A DNA stretch of 64,000 bases, taken from a virus. The position numbers and the translations under genes were made by a program. Shown piece after piece: positions 22,700 through 31,365 of the stretch (positions are counted from its first letter, which is position 1; each line of letters begins with the position of its first letter). The notes below the pieces were generated by a model. It did not search any database, was not told the DNA's origin, and worked only from the letters and a program-made list of their open reading frames with translations. The DNA is taken from the IMG/VR virus record IMGVR_UViG_3300027659_000022, positions 22,366 through 86,365 of that record; one strand, given 5' to 3'.

Positions 22700-25600
22700 A
22701 TGGCACTACAATCACCAGGCGTACAAGTTACGGTAATCGACGAGAGTTTTTATACACCAGCAGAACCTGGTACCACACCTCTTATCGTAGTAGCAACAGC
22801 GCAAGATAAAACCAATGGTGCAGGCACAGGCACTGCATTAGGTACCACAGCGGCCAATGCTGGCAAGGCCTTTAAGATAACCAGCCAGCGAGAACTTACA
22901 GAAACATTCGGCGTTCCATTCTTTGAGAAAACAGCCAGTGCTACTCCTGTACATGGTTCAGAGCGCAACGAATACGGACTGCTTACAGCCTACAGTTTAT
23001 TGGGTGTAAGCAATGCTGCTTTTATCGTAAGAGCAGATGTCGACCTAGACGAACTAGAAGCACAGACTGACGCCCCGGGAGCGAATCCCACAAACGGCCA
23101 GTGGTGGATTGATACGCAGGCCACAACCTGGGGTATCCAAGAGTGGAATGGTGCCGCTGCAACAGTAGCAGGCGGCCAGAAATTCACATATAAAGTGCCA
23201 ATCGTACTCACAGACGCAGACTATCCTTCAAAAATTGTTCTTAATGGCAACGCCCCAAAAGAAGGAGTAGGCAAGATTGGTGACTATGCTGTGGTTTTCC
23301 GCACAGTGGAAGGTGACACTAGTTTTGGTGCAGAAGAAGAATATGCTAGAATCTATTACAAGAGTCCCGGTGCTCCAGCGTCTGCTGGTGGCAATGTAGC
23401 TGCGGTTGATGCAGGCGAATGGGTTCTAGTTGGATCTAACGAATGGCAGTCTAGCTGGCCTACAGTTAGCGGGACAGCAGTTAATACTTCAGTGACTTAT
23501 GATTTTTATATAAACAACAGTTTGGTCACTGGTACAGGAACTATTACGCAAGTGGCCTCAGCTATTAACTCTGGCAGTATTGAAGGAGTCAGCGCCCAGG
23601 CCATCAGCGGTAGATTGTACATTTACTCCAATGGTGAAACAAGCGCCACCGACGACTCAACCGGAGCAGATGGCAGAATTGTAATAGCGGTTGGAACATC
23701 TCCTTTAAGTAATGTTGGATTGACAGCAGGAACATATCTCAATCCTCGTCTAGCACAACAACCCCATACATCAATACCTGCGTTCAAACTTGCAGATAAT
23801 GCCGGAACGGTAGGCGGAGCAGCCACTGGCAGTGTGTGGGTCAAAACCACCGAACCCAATAACGGCGCTCGTTTGAGAGCCAAACGTTGGAGCTCAGCCA
23901 CACTGTCATGGGTCAGCTATGAAGCACCTATCTATGACACCACCTCAGCAGCTCTGTACTATCTAGATCGCAGCGGAGGCGGTGCAGGTATTGCAGAAGA
24001 TGCATTATTCACACAGTCAAATGCCAAAGAAACATCTGGTCTTGACACAACACCTGCTACAGCAACATTTAGATTATGGCGTAGAAATATTGCTGTAGGT
24101 TCAGCTACCAGCATCACCAGCAATATAATTAAAAACGGCACATTGGGATCATCAGGTACCAAAACATTTACCATCAGTGAATCACTGAAAACCACACTTG
24201 CCCTAGACACTGCGAAAACAATTACATTTACAGCAGTCAATACCAGCGCAGATGCAGAACTAATGGCTGCGGCTATTAACGCAGCTGGATTTACCAACAT
24301 TGTGGCTTCTGTTACAGCAGTCAGCCTTACATCTAACAGATTAATTATCAGTCACACACTAGGTGGAGATTTTAGACTAGTAGATACAGTAAGCACCGCA
24401 GTGGCCAGTATGTTTACTGCTTACAACATAGACACACTAGCAGGCACAGAAAACTTCTACGCTGCAGAATCTGCAGTAGGAGGCTACCTAGCTTCTGGTT
24501 GGAAGCCACTAGCAGCCTCGGATCCAAGATTTGCTGCTTCTCCAGATGCTCCGTTGAACGAGCCACAGGACGGTCAGTTATGGTATAATCCGAACTTCTC
24601 AGAAGTTGATCTAATGGTGCACAATGGTAATACATGGGTTGGATATCGTCATTCGACAGCACCGTACTATGAAGCAGCCACAGCAACATTGAGAAACGGA
24701 TATCTGCCTATAGTGTCAGCTTCAAATCCCTACAAGGCCAGCGTAACTGCCAATGGTGATATATGGATCAGCACAGCGGATCTTGAAAATTATCCTACCA
24801 TTTACAGATACAACACCAACTTGAGTGATGTACCTGATCTTGCACAGCGTTGGGAACTGGTAGACAAAGCAGACGATACCACAGAAGAAGGTGTGTTGTT
24901 TGCAGATGCACGTTGGAATACCGCAGGTACTTCAACAGTGGCCAGCACCATAGAAGACCTAATTACCAACAACTTCTTAGATCCAGACGCTCCGGATCCT
25001 GCACTATATCCTAAGGGTATGCTGTTATGGAACCTACGCCGCAGCGGAGGTAACGTCAAACAGTATCAAAACAGCTACATTGATACTACCGCTGATAATC
25101 CAAGAACCAGTGCAGCTACACTAGCAGGTTCAGCATTTGTCAGCGGCAGCGGTGAAAGCATGGAAACCTATGCCACAGACCGTTGGACCACAGCTTCAGG
25201 CAACAACGAAGATGGCTCAGGATCATTTGGTCGCAAAGCACAGCGCAAGGTTGTAACACAGGCCTTGAAGAGTGTAGTTGATACCAGTCAAGAGATCCGT
25301 GACGAAGAACGCCGCAATTTCAACATCATAGCTGCTCCTGGTTATCCAGAACTGTTGAGCAATCTAGTGAATCTAAACATCGATCGCGGTGTTACAGCGT
25401 TCGTGGTTGGCGACACACCGTTGAGACTACCTTCAGATGCCACAAGTTTAACCACATGGGGTACTAATGCTAACCTAGTCACAGACAACGGTGACGATGG
25501 TGTTGTTACATATGATGAGTATTTGGCGGTTTATTATCCAAACGGATTCACCACTGATCTCAGCGGTTCGCCTGCAGTGGTTCCAGCTAGCCACATGATG

Positions 25601-26164
25601 CTGAAGACCATCACACTCAGTGACAACGTCAGCTTCCCATGGTTTGCACCAGCAGGAACACGTCGAGGTGGTATTACTAATGCAACAGCAGTGGGTTATA
25701 TTGACGCTGCCACAGGTGAATTCCAAACTGTAGCTCTAAACGAAGGACAGCGTGATACATTGTATGATCTTAAGATCAATCCAATTCCATTCTTCAACGG
25801 AATAGGATTAGTAGCACACGGACAAAAGACTCGCGCAAGAAACGCTTCAGCATTGGATCGTATCAATGTAGCACGTTTAGTGGTATATCTACGCAGCCAG
25901 TTGAACAAGCTAGCTCGTCCGTATATCTTTGAACCCAATGATAAAATCACACGTGATGAAATCAAACAAGCTGTAGATAGTCTATTGTTAGAACTAGTAG
26001 GACTAAGAGCACTCTACGACTTTGCGGTTGTCTGTGACGAAAGCAACAACACACCTGCAAGGATAGATCGCAACGAACTGTATGTTGATATTGCAATTGA
26101 ACCCGTGAAGGCGATTGAGTTCATTTACATTCCGTTACGTGTCAAGAACACAGGAGAAATTTAA
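22700..26164 (+). CDS. 18: Contractile tail sheath protein (gp18-like, enlarged)
   Basis: This 1154-residue protein starts at 22700 after AGGAGA, rejecting an upstream in-frame GTG at 22628 that precedes the promoter. M-A-L-Q-S-P-G-V-Q-V-T-V-I-D-E-S-F-Y is the classic sheath N terminus. The C-terminal third (residues about 850-1154) has the conserved core: E-I-R-D-E-E-R-R-N-F-N-I-I-A-A-P-G-Y-P-E, V-V-G-D-T-P-L-R-L, P-A-S-H-M-M, P-W-F-A-P-A-G-T-R-R-G-G-I, the R-A-R-N-A-S-A-L-D-R-I-N-V-A-R-L run and F-E-P-N-D-K. T4 gp18 has 659 residues; the excess lies in the middle as repeated G-Q-x-W-x-x type beta inserts, probably exposed on the tail surface. Confidence 0.92.
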   Translation: MALQSPGVQVTVIDESFYTPAEPGTTPLIVVATAQDKTNGAGTGTALGTTAANAGKAFKITSQRELTETFGVPFFEKTASATPVHGSERNEYGLLTAYSLLGVSNAAFIVRADVDLDELEAQTDAPGANPTNGQWWIDTQATTWGIQEWNGAAATVAGGQKFTYKVPIVLTDADYPSKIVLNGNAPKEGVGKIGDYAVVFRTVEGDTSFGAEEEYARIYYKSPGAPASAGGNVAAVDAGEWVLVGSNEWQSSWPTVSGTAVNTSVTYDFYINNSLVTGTGTITQVASAINSGSIEGVSAQAISGRLYIYSNGETSATDDSTGADGRIVIAVGTSPLSNVGLTAGTYLNPRLAQQPHTSIPAFKLADNAGTVGGAATGSVWVKTTEPNNGARLRAKRWSSATLSWVSYEAPIYDTTSAALYYLDRSGGGAGIAEDALFTQSNAKETSGLDTTPATATFRLWRRNIAVGSATSITSNIIKNGTLGSSGTKTFTISESLKTTLALDTAKTITFTAVNTSADAELMAAAINAAGFTNIVASVTAVSLTSNRLIISHTLGGDFRLVDTVSTAVASMFTAYNIDTLAGTENFYAAESAVGGYLASGWKPLAASDPRFAASPDAPLNEPQDGQLWYNPNFSEVDLMVHNGNTWVGYRHSTAPYYEAATATLRNGYLPIVSASNPYKASVTANGDIWISTADLENYPTIYRYNTNLSDVPDLAQRWELVDKADDTTEEGVLFADARWNTAGTSTVASTIEDLITNNFLDPDAPDPALYPKGMLLWNLRRSGGNVKQYQNSYIDTTADNPRTSAATLAGSAFVSGSGESMETYATDRWTTASGNNEDGSGSFGRKAQRKVVTQALKSVVDTSQEIRDEERRNFNIIAAPGYPELLSNLVNLNIDRGVTAFVVGDTPLRLPSDATSLTTWGTNANLVTDNGDDGVVTYDEYLAVYYPNGFTTDLSGSPAVVPASHMMLKTITLSDNVSFPWFAPAGTRRGGITNATAVGYIDAATGEFQTVALNEGQRDTLYDLKINPIPFFNGIGLVAHGQKTRARNASALDRINVARLVVYLRSQLNKLARPYIFEPNDKITRDEIKQAVDSLLLELVGLRALYDFAVVCDESNNTPARIDRNELYVDIAIEPVKAIEFIYIPLRVKNTGEI

Positions 26165-26166
26165 AA

Positions 26167-26817
26167 ATGGCAATTACATCACTGAATAATTTAGGTATTC
26201 CAACAACTAACGCAGCTGGCAGCACACAAGTGCTGTTGATGCCTAAATTAAAATATCGCTTTAGGGTTACATTGTTGGGTTTTGGAGTTGCCGCTGCCAC
26301 AGAACTTACCAAGCAGGTACAGGACGTGACTAGACCCAAGGTGTCATTTGAAGAAATGACCTTAGACATCTATAATTCCAAAGTCAAACTGGCCGGAAGA
26401 TATACCCTGGAAAATATTACATTGACCTTACGTGATGATGCCAGCGGTCAAGTGCAAAAACTTGTGGGACAACAGATCCAGAAACAATACGATTTCATGG
26501 AACAGGCATCTGCTCGTTCAGGTATCGACTATAAATTTACCACACGCATTGAAGTCTTAGACGGTGGTAACGGCGCTTTGGTTCCTTCAACTCTAGAAAC
26601 ATTCGAACTATATGGATGCTTTGTTCAGAACGCAGACTACGGTGATGCCAACTATTCTACCAATGAACATATGACGGTGGCATTGACGCTCGCCTACGAT
26701 AATTTGGTTCAGTTCGCAGCAGGCGCAGCATCTACTAGCCCGATTGGTGGTATTGGTGCAGCAGTAGGACGCTCTCTTGGTGCAGCCGTAACTGGTGCAT
26801 CAACTACACAGGGTTAA
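26167..26817 (+). CDS. 19: Tail tube protein (gp19-like)
   Basis: This 216-residue protein follows the sheath gene by 2 bases, as in T4. V-Q-D-V-T-R-P-K-V-S-F-E-E-M-T-L-D-I-Y-N-S near residues 50-70, then A-G-R-Y-T-L-E-N-I-T-L-T-L-R-D-D and an E-L-Y-G-C-F-V-Q-N-A-D-Y-G-D strand near 140-155, match the T4-type tube fold that stacks as hexamers inside the sheath. The C terminus is Ala/Gly-rich. A strong intrinsic terminator follows 18 bases after the stop, ending the sheath-tube transcript. Confidence 0.9.
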   Translation: MAITSLNNLGIPTTNAAGSTQVLLMPKLKYRFRVTLLGFGVAAATELTKQVQDVTRPKVSFEEMTLDIYNSKVKLAGRYTLENITLTLRDDASGQVQKLVGQQIQKQYDFMEQASARSGIDYKFTTRIEVLDGGNGALVPSTLETFELYGCFVQNADYGDANYSTNEHMTVALTLAYDNLVQFAAGAASTSPIGGIGAAVGRSLGAAVTGASTTQG

Positions 26818-26834
26818 TTGAACCTATAATCAAG

Positions 26835-26861
26835 AAAAGCTCGATTATTCGAGCTTTTTTT
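26835..26861 (+). terminator. Rho-independent terminator after gp19
   Basis: A 9-bp stem (26835-26843 with 26850-26858, aaaagctcg/cgagctttt) has a 6-base loop and runs into seven T residues. It separates the sheath-tube operon from the next late promoter, which begins only 5 bases further on. Confidence 0.9.
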
Positions 26862-26865
26862 GTGA

Positions 26866-26874
26866 CATAAATAT
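26866..26874 (+). promoter_or_regulatory. T4-type late promoter, 5 bases before ATG
   Basis: CATAAATAT with the core at 26868-26873 leaves five bases to the ATG at 26879. There is no ribosome binding site. It immediately follows the gp19 terminator. Confidence 0.7.
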
Positions 26875-26878
26875 TTGT

Positions 26879-27982
26879 ATGGCAAACTATTTTACAAGAT
26901 TTCTCACTGGTGTCGGCGAAGGTTTATTAACTCCTAAAGGTCAGAGCGCAAACTGGCGCCATGCCACCAAGTTGTTCATAGATGGCAACATGCGGCTGGC
27001 TCCTCGCACCAAGTTCAACTACTATGTGAGATTTGATCTAGACAAAAGTGTGGTGCGTGTTCCTGCATTTACACAAAAACATCATGAAGAAATTGGCCTG
27101 CTAGTCAAAACAGTAGAACTACCTAAGTATAATTTTGATAGTGTGGTAAAAAATCAGTATAATAGAAAAAAATTAGTCTATAAGAATTTCAATTACGACC
27201 CTGTGTCCATAACCATGCACGATGATGCTACGGGAGTTATCAATGCGATGTGGGCTGTATATTATGGATATTATATTGCTGATAGACAATTGCCAGAATC
27301 GGCCTATTCTGAAACCAAATATCGTGCGGCTGATACTCCTAAAGACAATTTCCGATACGGTATGGACAACGATGTCACTGCTGGATTTTTTAAATCAGTT
27401 AGCATTTATACCATGGCACGCAGAAGATTTTTAGGATACACTTTGATTAATCCAAGAATCAAATCATGGAATCACGGTAACATGGATTATGCAGCTAGTG
27501 AATTTGCAGAAAGTACCATGACTTTGGAATATGAATCAGTTAAATATTCAGCGGGACAGGTATCATTTAATAATCCCAAAGGATTCGCTACACTTCACTA
27601 TGATTCTATGCCAAGCCCTATATCAGTGGCAGGTGGCGGCGTTGCTACACTAACCGGCGAAGGCGGTGTCCTAGACGGGCTAGAGCAGATATTCGGAAAT
27701 ATCGGCTCCGGTGCTGCGTTCGACAGCAAAGGAGGGTTTCTCAGCACTGCCATTGCATCAATAAACACCTACAAGAATTTTAAATCTCTAACACCGGCAC
27801 AGTTGAAATCAGAAGCCATCAATATACTCAGCGATCCAGGAAATATCTCATCAGCTATATCTACAGTAGGTGGAGTTATAGGTGCGGCATTTCCAAAGAG
27901 TGCGACACCGACGCCATCTACCACAGCTACTCAACGACCGTTGGTAGGAGACTTCCCCCCAGCACCAGGAAATCAAGCATAA
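26879..27982 (+). CDS. Tail-tube-like structural protein of marine T4-like phages
   Basis: This 367-residue protein has an N-terminal F-T-R-F-L-T-G-V-G-E-G-L-L-x-P-K-G-Q and N-W-R-H-A-T-K-L-F-I-D pattern that I recall from conserved marine myovirus proteins. Residues 75-260 show tube-like features: L-L-V-K-T-V-E-L-P-K-Y, Y-N-R-K-K-L-V-Y, D-P-V-S-I-T-M-H-D-D and T-M-T-L-E-Y-E-S-V-K-Y. The C-terminal 100 residues are Gly/Ala/Thr-rich. A gp54-like baseplate tube initiator is one possibility, since T4 gp54 shares the L-P and beta arrangement, but the identity is not secure. A late promoter and its place after gp19 support a tail role. Confidence 0.6.
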   Translation: MANYFTRFLTGVGEGLLTPKGQSANWRHATKLFIDGNMRLAPRTKFNYYVRFDLDKSVVRVPAFTQKHHEEIGLLVKTVELPKYNFDSVVKNQYNRKKLVYKNFNYDPVSITMHDDATGVINAMWAVYYGYYIADRQLPESAYSETKYRAADTPKDNFRYGMDNDVTAGFFKSVSIYTMARRRFLGYTLINPRIKSWNHGNMDYAASEFAESTMTLEYESVKYSAGQVSFNNPKGFATLHYDSMPSPISVAGGGVATLTGEGGVLDGLEQIFGNIGSGAAFDSKGGFLSTAIASINTYKNFKSLTPAQLKSEAINILSDPGNISSAISTVGGVIGAAFPKSATPTPSTTATQRPLVGDFPPAPGNQA

Positions 27983-27983
27983 C

Positions 27984-28349
27984 ATGGCTACCAATCTACC
28001 CTCATTTGAAATCCAAGACAGTGCCGCAGGTACCAAGCTGTATTTTGACACCTACGGTGAAGCTGCGCTGGAGTTCGCAGCCAACGACGTCACAGCCGCT
28101 GTGAGCTTTTTCACTGCCGCAGGTTTTGACTCAGATGCAGCTGCCACTGTGGCTATGACACTGCTGCGCCAGGCTAAGATTGATGCTACTCCTATCTCAC
28201 AGATCTTAGATACGCTTACCGGGACGAACAAAAACAAACTCAGCCAATTAGTTGGAGAGATACTGAACAATAATCGTGTGCCAACCAGCCTTCTGGGGTT
28301 TAGAACCGCAGATGTCAAACCTGCCCAGATCAGAAACATAGCTGCATAA
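27984..28349 (+). CDS. Conserved small helical protein, unknown function
   Basis: This 121-residue protein is mostly helical, with L-Y-F-D-T-Y-G-E-A-A-L-E near the start, M-T-L-L-R-Q-A-K-I-D-A-T-P-I-S-Q-I-L-D-T-L in the middle and V-G-E-I-L-N-N-N-R-V-P-T-S-L-L-G-F near residue 90. I recall orthologues downstream of the preceding gene in marine T4-like phages. It starts one base after that gene ends and its stop overlaps the gp4 start. A virion or assembly role is inferred from this position. Confidence 0.55.
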   Translation: MATNLPSFEIQDSAAGTKLYFDTYGEAALEFAANDVTAAVSFFTAAGFDSDAAATVAMTLLRQAKIDATPISQILDTLTGTNKNKLSQLVGEILNNNRVPTSLLGFRTADVKPAQIRNIAA

Positions 28350-28789
28350 TGGGCAAATTCGCACAGGGTAGATTTGAAATGAAAAATCCTGCCAAGTACG
28401 TAGGATTAAAAACTCCGTTGGCTCGCAGCTCATGGGAATTCGTGTTCATGCGGATGTTGGATGAACACCCAGGCGTACAGAATTGGGCCTCAGAAAGCAT
28501 CAAGATACCCTATAGAGATCCCCTGACTGGTCGCAGTACCATATATGTGCCAGATTTTTTTATCGTGTATCAAGATAAGAATGGTGCTAAACACGCAGAA
28601 GTTGTAGAAGTTAAACCTTCTAATCACACATTTAGAGAAGCTGTGGGCAGAAGCCAATATAATCAACAGCAGTATGTGAAAAACATGGCCAAATGGGAAG
28701 CTGCTAACGCTTGGTGCAAACAGCAGAACATAAAATTTAGGGTGATAAACGAAACAGACATTTTCCATCAAGGCACAAAACGAAGATAA
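28349..28789 (+). CDS. 4: Head completion protein (gp4-like)
   Basis: This 146-residue protein aligns with T4 gp4 (150 residues). N-P-A-K-Y-V-G matches N-I-S-K-Y-R-G. R-S-S-W-E-F-V-F-M-R-M-L-D-E-H-P-G-V-Q-N-W matches R-S-N-W-E-K-F-F-F-E-W-L-D-K-N-P-E-I-I-A-W. E-S-I-K-I-P-Y matches E-T-A-V-I-P-Y. V-P-D-F-F-I and V-V-E-V-K-P match the M-D-I-W-M and I-E-I-K-P elements of a TnsA-like nuclease fold. gp4 finishes filled heads before tail joining. The ATG overlaps the preceding TAA. Confidence 0.85.
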   Translation: MGKFAQGRFEMKNPAKYVGLKTPLARSSWEFVFMRMLDEHPGVQNWASESIKIPYRDPLTGRSTIYVPDFFIVYQDKNGAKHAEVVEVKPSNHTFREAVGRSQYNQQQYVKNMAKWEAANAWCKQQNIKFRVINETDIFHQGTKRR

Positions 28790-28796
28790 GTATGAT

Positions 28797-29273
28797 ATGA
28801 CCAAAAGACTTGAAGAATTGTTAAATCTAGAAACCACAGAACACACGGCAGCAACGCCAGTTGAAGCACCTACACATGAACAGGTACAGAGCCTGGATGA
28901 CAGCTATCGCAGAGTGGCCGAAATCACTAGAGGACTGCCGCAGATCAAAGAGCTCGATGAGTTAGATGATAGAGAACTAGACGAGCTGGCTAAAAAAGCA
29001 GAAGCTGCATATGATGATCTAATGGATCTTGGTATGAACGTAGAAGTTAGATATGCAGGGCGTATCTTTGAAGTAGCTGCTAGCATGATGGGCAACGCTA
29101 TCACTGCTAAAACCAATAAGATAGATAAAAAACTCAAGAGCGTAGATCTACAACTAAAGAAGCTGAAAATAGACAATGACGCAGGTAATGAACAAGACGG
29201 TGTCATCAACGGTGCTGCCTATGTGATCACAGACCGCAACGAGCTGCTGAAAAAATTAAGCGGAAAAGCATAA
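28797..29273 (+). CDS. 16: Small terminase subunit (gp16-like)
   Basis: This 158-residue protein has the gp16 architecture. An N-terminal acidic segment ends in S-L-D-D-S-Y-R-R-V, like D-L-E-D-D-Y-G-V-V-R in T4. A long central coiled-coil hairpin follows (residues about 55-130) with G-R-I-F-E-V-A-A-S-M-M-G-N-A-I-T-A-K-T-N-K matching the T4 V-F-A-T-L-M-G-Q-M-T-T-T-N-R. A final V-I-N-G-A-A-Y-V-I-T-D-R-N-E-L-L-K-K-L matches N-A-T-V-F-M-G-S-P-T-E-L-M-D. It recognises DNA for packaging together with gp17. It is separated from gp17 by three head-type genes, whereas the two are adjacent in T4. Confidence 0.8.
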   Translation: MTKRLEELLNLETTEHTAATPVEAPTHEQVQSLDDSYRRVAEITRGLPQIKELDELDDRELDELAKKAEAAYDDLMDLGMNVEVRYAGRIFEVAASMMGNAITAKTNKIDKKLKSVDLQLKKLKIDNDAGNEQDGVINGAAYVITDRNELLKKLSGKA

Positions 29274-29277
29274 ATAC
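29269..29277 (+). promoter_or_regulatory. T4-type late promoter, 5 bases before ATG
   Basis: The TAAATA core at 29271-29276 overlaps the gp16 stop codon and lies five bases before the ATG at 29282, predicting a leaderless start for the capsid-targeted protein. Confidence 0.65.
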
Positions 29278-29281
29278 AAGT

Positions 29282-29848
29282 ATGAAAACTTTTAAAGAAT
29301 ATCTCACTGAAAACAAAAAAATCTACAGCTTCAAGGTCAAAGTTGCTGGCGACATTCCTGAGAATTTTCAGGAAAGTCTCAAGACCAAACTAGAACGCTG
29401 CAAGGTCGTGACCTTTGAAAAGATGAGCACAACACCTATACAGAAGTTTCCGCTGGATTTTCCAAACAAAAGCAACATGGAAGTCACTGTGTTTGAAGTT
29501 GTTACAGAATATCCGGTAACTCCTCCAGAAATTGCTGTTATGATCAAGGGCTCCGGAATCACTGAAGACTGTTTTCGTGTACGCGGCAGCGGCGAACCTA
29601 CAGAAATGGATCAGCTGCTCATGGACAATGAGCCCACAGGTGATGCACTGTTAGATGAACAGGACATGGACAAAAGCACAGGAAAAATCAAACACAAAGA
29701 TTATTTCGGAGATGATTTCAACAAGAGTTTCTTAAAAGATTTAACTAAAGCTGCCAAAGATCGCAAGAAGGATGGCATCAACGTGGAATACAAACTGCCT
29801 AAGGGCAAACAAGACAAAGCAGGTGCTAAAAGCGCCCTAGGGAGTTAA
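29282..29848 (+). CDS. Putative internal head protein with capsid-targeting N terminus
   Basis: This 188-residue protein starts M-K-T-F-K-E-Y-L-T-E-N, which closely matches the T4 capsid-targeting sequence found on internal proteins (M-K-T-Y-Q-E-F-I-A-E). In T4 that peptide directs a protein into the prohead core and is cut by the gp21 protease. The rest has a small alpha/beta N-terminal domain (residues 14-110) and a Lys/Asp-rich tail with D-Y-F-G-D-D-F-N. It lies between gp16 and gp17 and has a late promoter. Packaging into the head is inferred from the leader; the function of the body is unknown. Confidence 0.6.
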   Translation: MKTFKEYLTENKKIYSFKVKVAGDIPENFQESLKTKLERCKVVTFEKMSTTPIQKFPLDFPNKSNMEVTVFEVVTEYPVTPPEIAVMIKGSGITEDCFRVRGSGEPTEMDQLLMDNEPTGDALLDEQDMDKSTGKIKHKDYFGDDFNKSFLKDLTKAAKDRKKDGINVEYKLPKGKQDKAGAKSALGS

Positions 29849-29851
29849 TAC

Positions 29852-30607
29852 ATGGATTTCAATCAATTAATGGCACGCATGCGTGAACTGGATCAACCCA
29901 CAAATGAGGGAGGTTGCGGCATGGATTCGCCAATGGCACCGCCTATGTCTCCGCCCATGAGCATGACTCCGCCAAAACCAGACACACCACCACCTACAAT
30001 GAGCATCAATCTAAATGCCCAAGGCATGGACAACATCGAGTCATTGATGAAATTAGTGACGAAAGTGAATCCAAGCATGGATAAACCGATGATGCCACCG
30101 AGTATCAGTATTGAGCCTATGGACAAACCAGCAGGCATGCCTCCAATGGGCGGTCTTGGAGACCTAGACCGAGGTCCTTTAAAAATGCTGCCAGATCTAG
30201 ACGCAGACAACGATGATATGCCAGGCGGTGAAATGGACAGTGACTATGATGACAGCGGAGATCTAGATGCACATGAAAAAGATCACGCTGATGAAAAACC
30301 ATTGATCAAAACTCTAGACCGTGATGACGACGGCGATCATGACATGGACGATCATGACGCAGAGAAAAAAGAAAAAGATGAAGCGTTCGGCAACAGTGTA
30401 GACGATTCCGAACCCGGCTACAAGACTATCGCCGATGTGATGAACAAAGGCAACGATCTAAACAGACCAAAGAAAAGCTTCAGCGGCAAACCATATCGCG
30501 GTGACAATCCTATGGCAGCTGGAGCATATGAAAGCAAAGAACAACTACGTGCCGGCATACGTGCAGAACTCATGCAACGTTTGGCAGAAGCTAAAGGAGC
30601 GAAATAA
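29852..30607 (+). CDS. Met/Pro-rich acidic head-core-like protein
   Basis: This 251-residue protein opens M-D-F-N-Q-L-M-A-R-M-R-E-L, an amphipathic segment like the targeting peptides of marine phage head proteins. Residues 24-55 are Met/Pro-rich. Residues 105-175 are extremely acidic with D-x-D-x-D-G runs (D-R-D-D-D-G-D-H-D-M-D-D-H-D). The C-terminal 25 residues form a basic helix (R-A-E-L-M-Q-R-L-A-E-A). The charge pattern recalls prohead core or scaffold proteins, and Ca2+ binding by the Asp repeats is conceivable. Neither is proven. Its stop shares one base with the next start. Confidence 0.5.
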   Translation: MDFNQLMARMRELDQPTNEGGCGMDSPMAPPMSPPMSMTPPKPDTPPPTMSINLNAQGMDNIESLMKLVTKVNPSMDKPMMPPSISIEPMDKPAGMPPMGGLGDLDRGPLKMLPDLDADNDDMPGGEMDSDYDDSGDLDAHEKDHADEKPLIKTLDRDDDGDHDMDDHDAEKKEKDEAFGNSVDDSEPGYKTIADVMNKGNDLNRPKKSFSGKPYRGDNPMAAGAYESKEQLRAGIRAELMQRLAEAKGAK

Positions 30608-31308
30608 TGGCATCAGGATTCCAACAAAACACAGATCAACTTACACCGGGGTTATATCGTGTGGTAATTGATCTCACAGGTTATTCAACCACAGCAGCTA
30701 ATGAAGATGCAGGTGGCGTTGAAACCAGAGACAACAGTGCGTTCGCCACACAGGTCACTACCACAGCAATTGGCCGACGCAGAGCCAGAGGCAATCTACG
30801 CTGGCAAGGAATTTTAGAAAATCTAGGCCGAGGTGGCGATTTTAGGATCTTAGACATAGAAGAACTAGAAGCTACAGGTCCAAGCGTGTTAGACAATGCA
30901 GACGACACCACTACTACACTTACCTTTACCGTGCAGTATGACAGAGATGCCTTTGTGTTGGGCAACGTACAAAACTTCCTGATCGCCGAAGGCAGAGTTA
31001 GCGGTGGTGTGGCTAAGAATTCAGATCACGAAACACTGGCCTCAGCAACTACCTGTTCAACTACTGCATTAGCCATAGAGGAGCTTGTGGTAAGAGGCAT
31101 TACCAAAGGCTATCAGGACTACGTGACCGATGTCAGCACAGCAGTGACCAGCACGGATATATTCAAAAGAAGTTATCGTGTATTTGATGGCACTAATGCC
31201 ATTGAGAATCAAGAAGTTCTCACGGTGAAAGCACCAATCACACCAAAAGCAGCTCACACAGATGTCACTGTTACTAATATTGACGGTACCACTCTGCCAA
31301 CTACATAA
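30607..31308 (+). CDS. Virion structural protein of unknown role
   Basis: This 233-residue protein begins M-A-S-G-F-Q-Q-N-T-D-Q-L-T-P-G-L-Y-R-V-V-I-D-L-T and has alternating beta-type sequence with R-G-N-L-R-W-Q-G-I-L-E-N-L near residues 60-72. A later Y-D-R-D-A-F-V-L-G segment lies near 116-124. It has one Cys and no enzyme motif. It is the last gene before a strong terminator and follows capsid-targeted proteins, so a head or neck component is likely. It is not a recognisable T4 gene product. Confidence 0.5.
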   Translation: MASGFQQNTDQLTPGLYRVVIDLTGYSTTAANEDAGGVETRDNSAFATQVTTTAIGRRRARGNLRWQGILENLGRGGDFRILDIEELEATGPSVLDNADDTTTTLTFTVQYDRDAFVLGNVQNFLIAEGRVSGGVAKNSDHETLASATTCSTTALAIEELVVRGITKGYQDYVTDVSTAVTSTDIFKRSYRVFDGTNAIENQEVLTVKAPITPKAAHTDVTVTNIDGTTLPTT

Positions 31309-31323
31309 ATCCAGCACACACCC

Positions 31324-31351
31324 AAATAGGCTCTACGGAGCCTATTTTTTT
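31324..31351 (+). terminator. Rho-independent terminator with UACG tetraloop
   Basis: A 10-bp stem (31324-31333 with 31338-31347, aaataggctc/gagcctattt) closes on a C(UACG)G tetraloop of the very stable UNCG class and continues into T residues to 31351. A late promoter follows four bases later. Confidence 0.92.
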
Positions 31352-31354
31352 CAG

Positions 31355-31360
31355 TAAATA
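31355..31360 (+). promoter_or_regulatory. T4-type late promoter, 5 bases before gp17 ATG
   Basis: The TAAATA core at 31355-31360 leaves five bases to the ATG at 31366. No ribosome binding site is present, so gp17 is predicted to be made from a leaderless mRNA. Confidence 0.65.
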
Positions 31361-31365
31361 AACAT

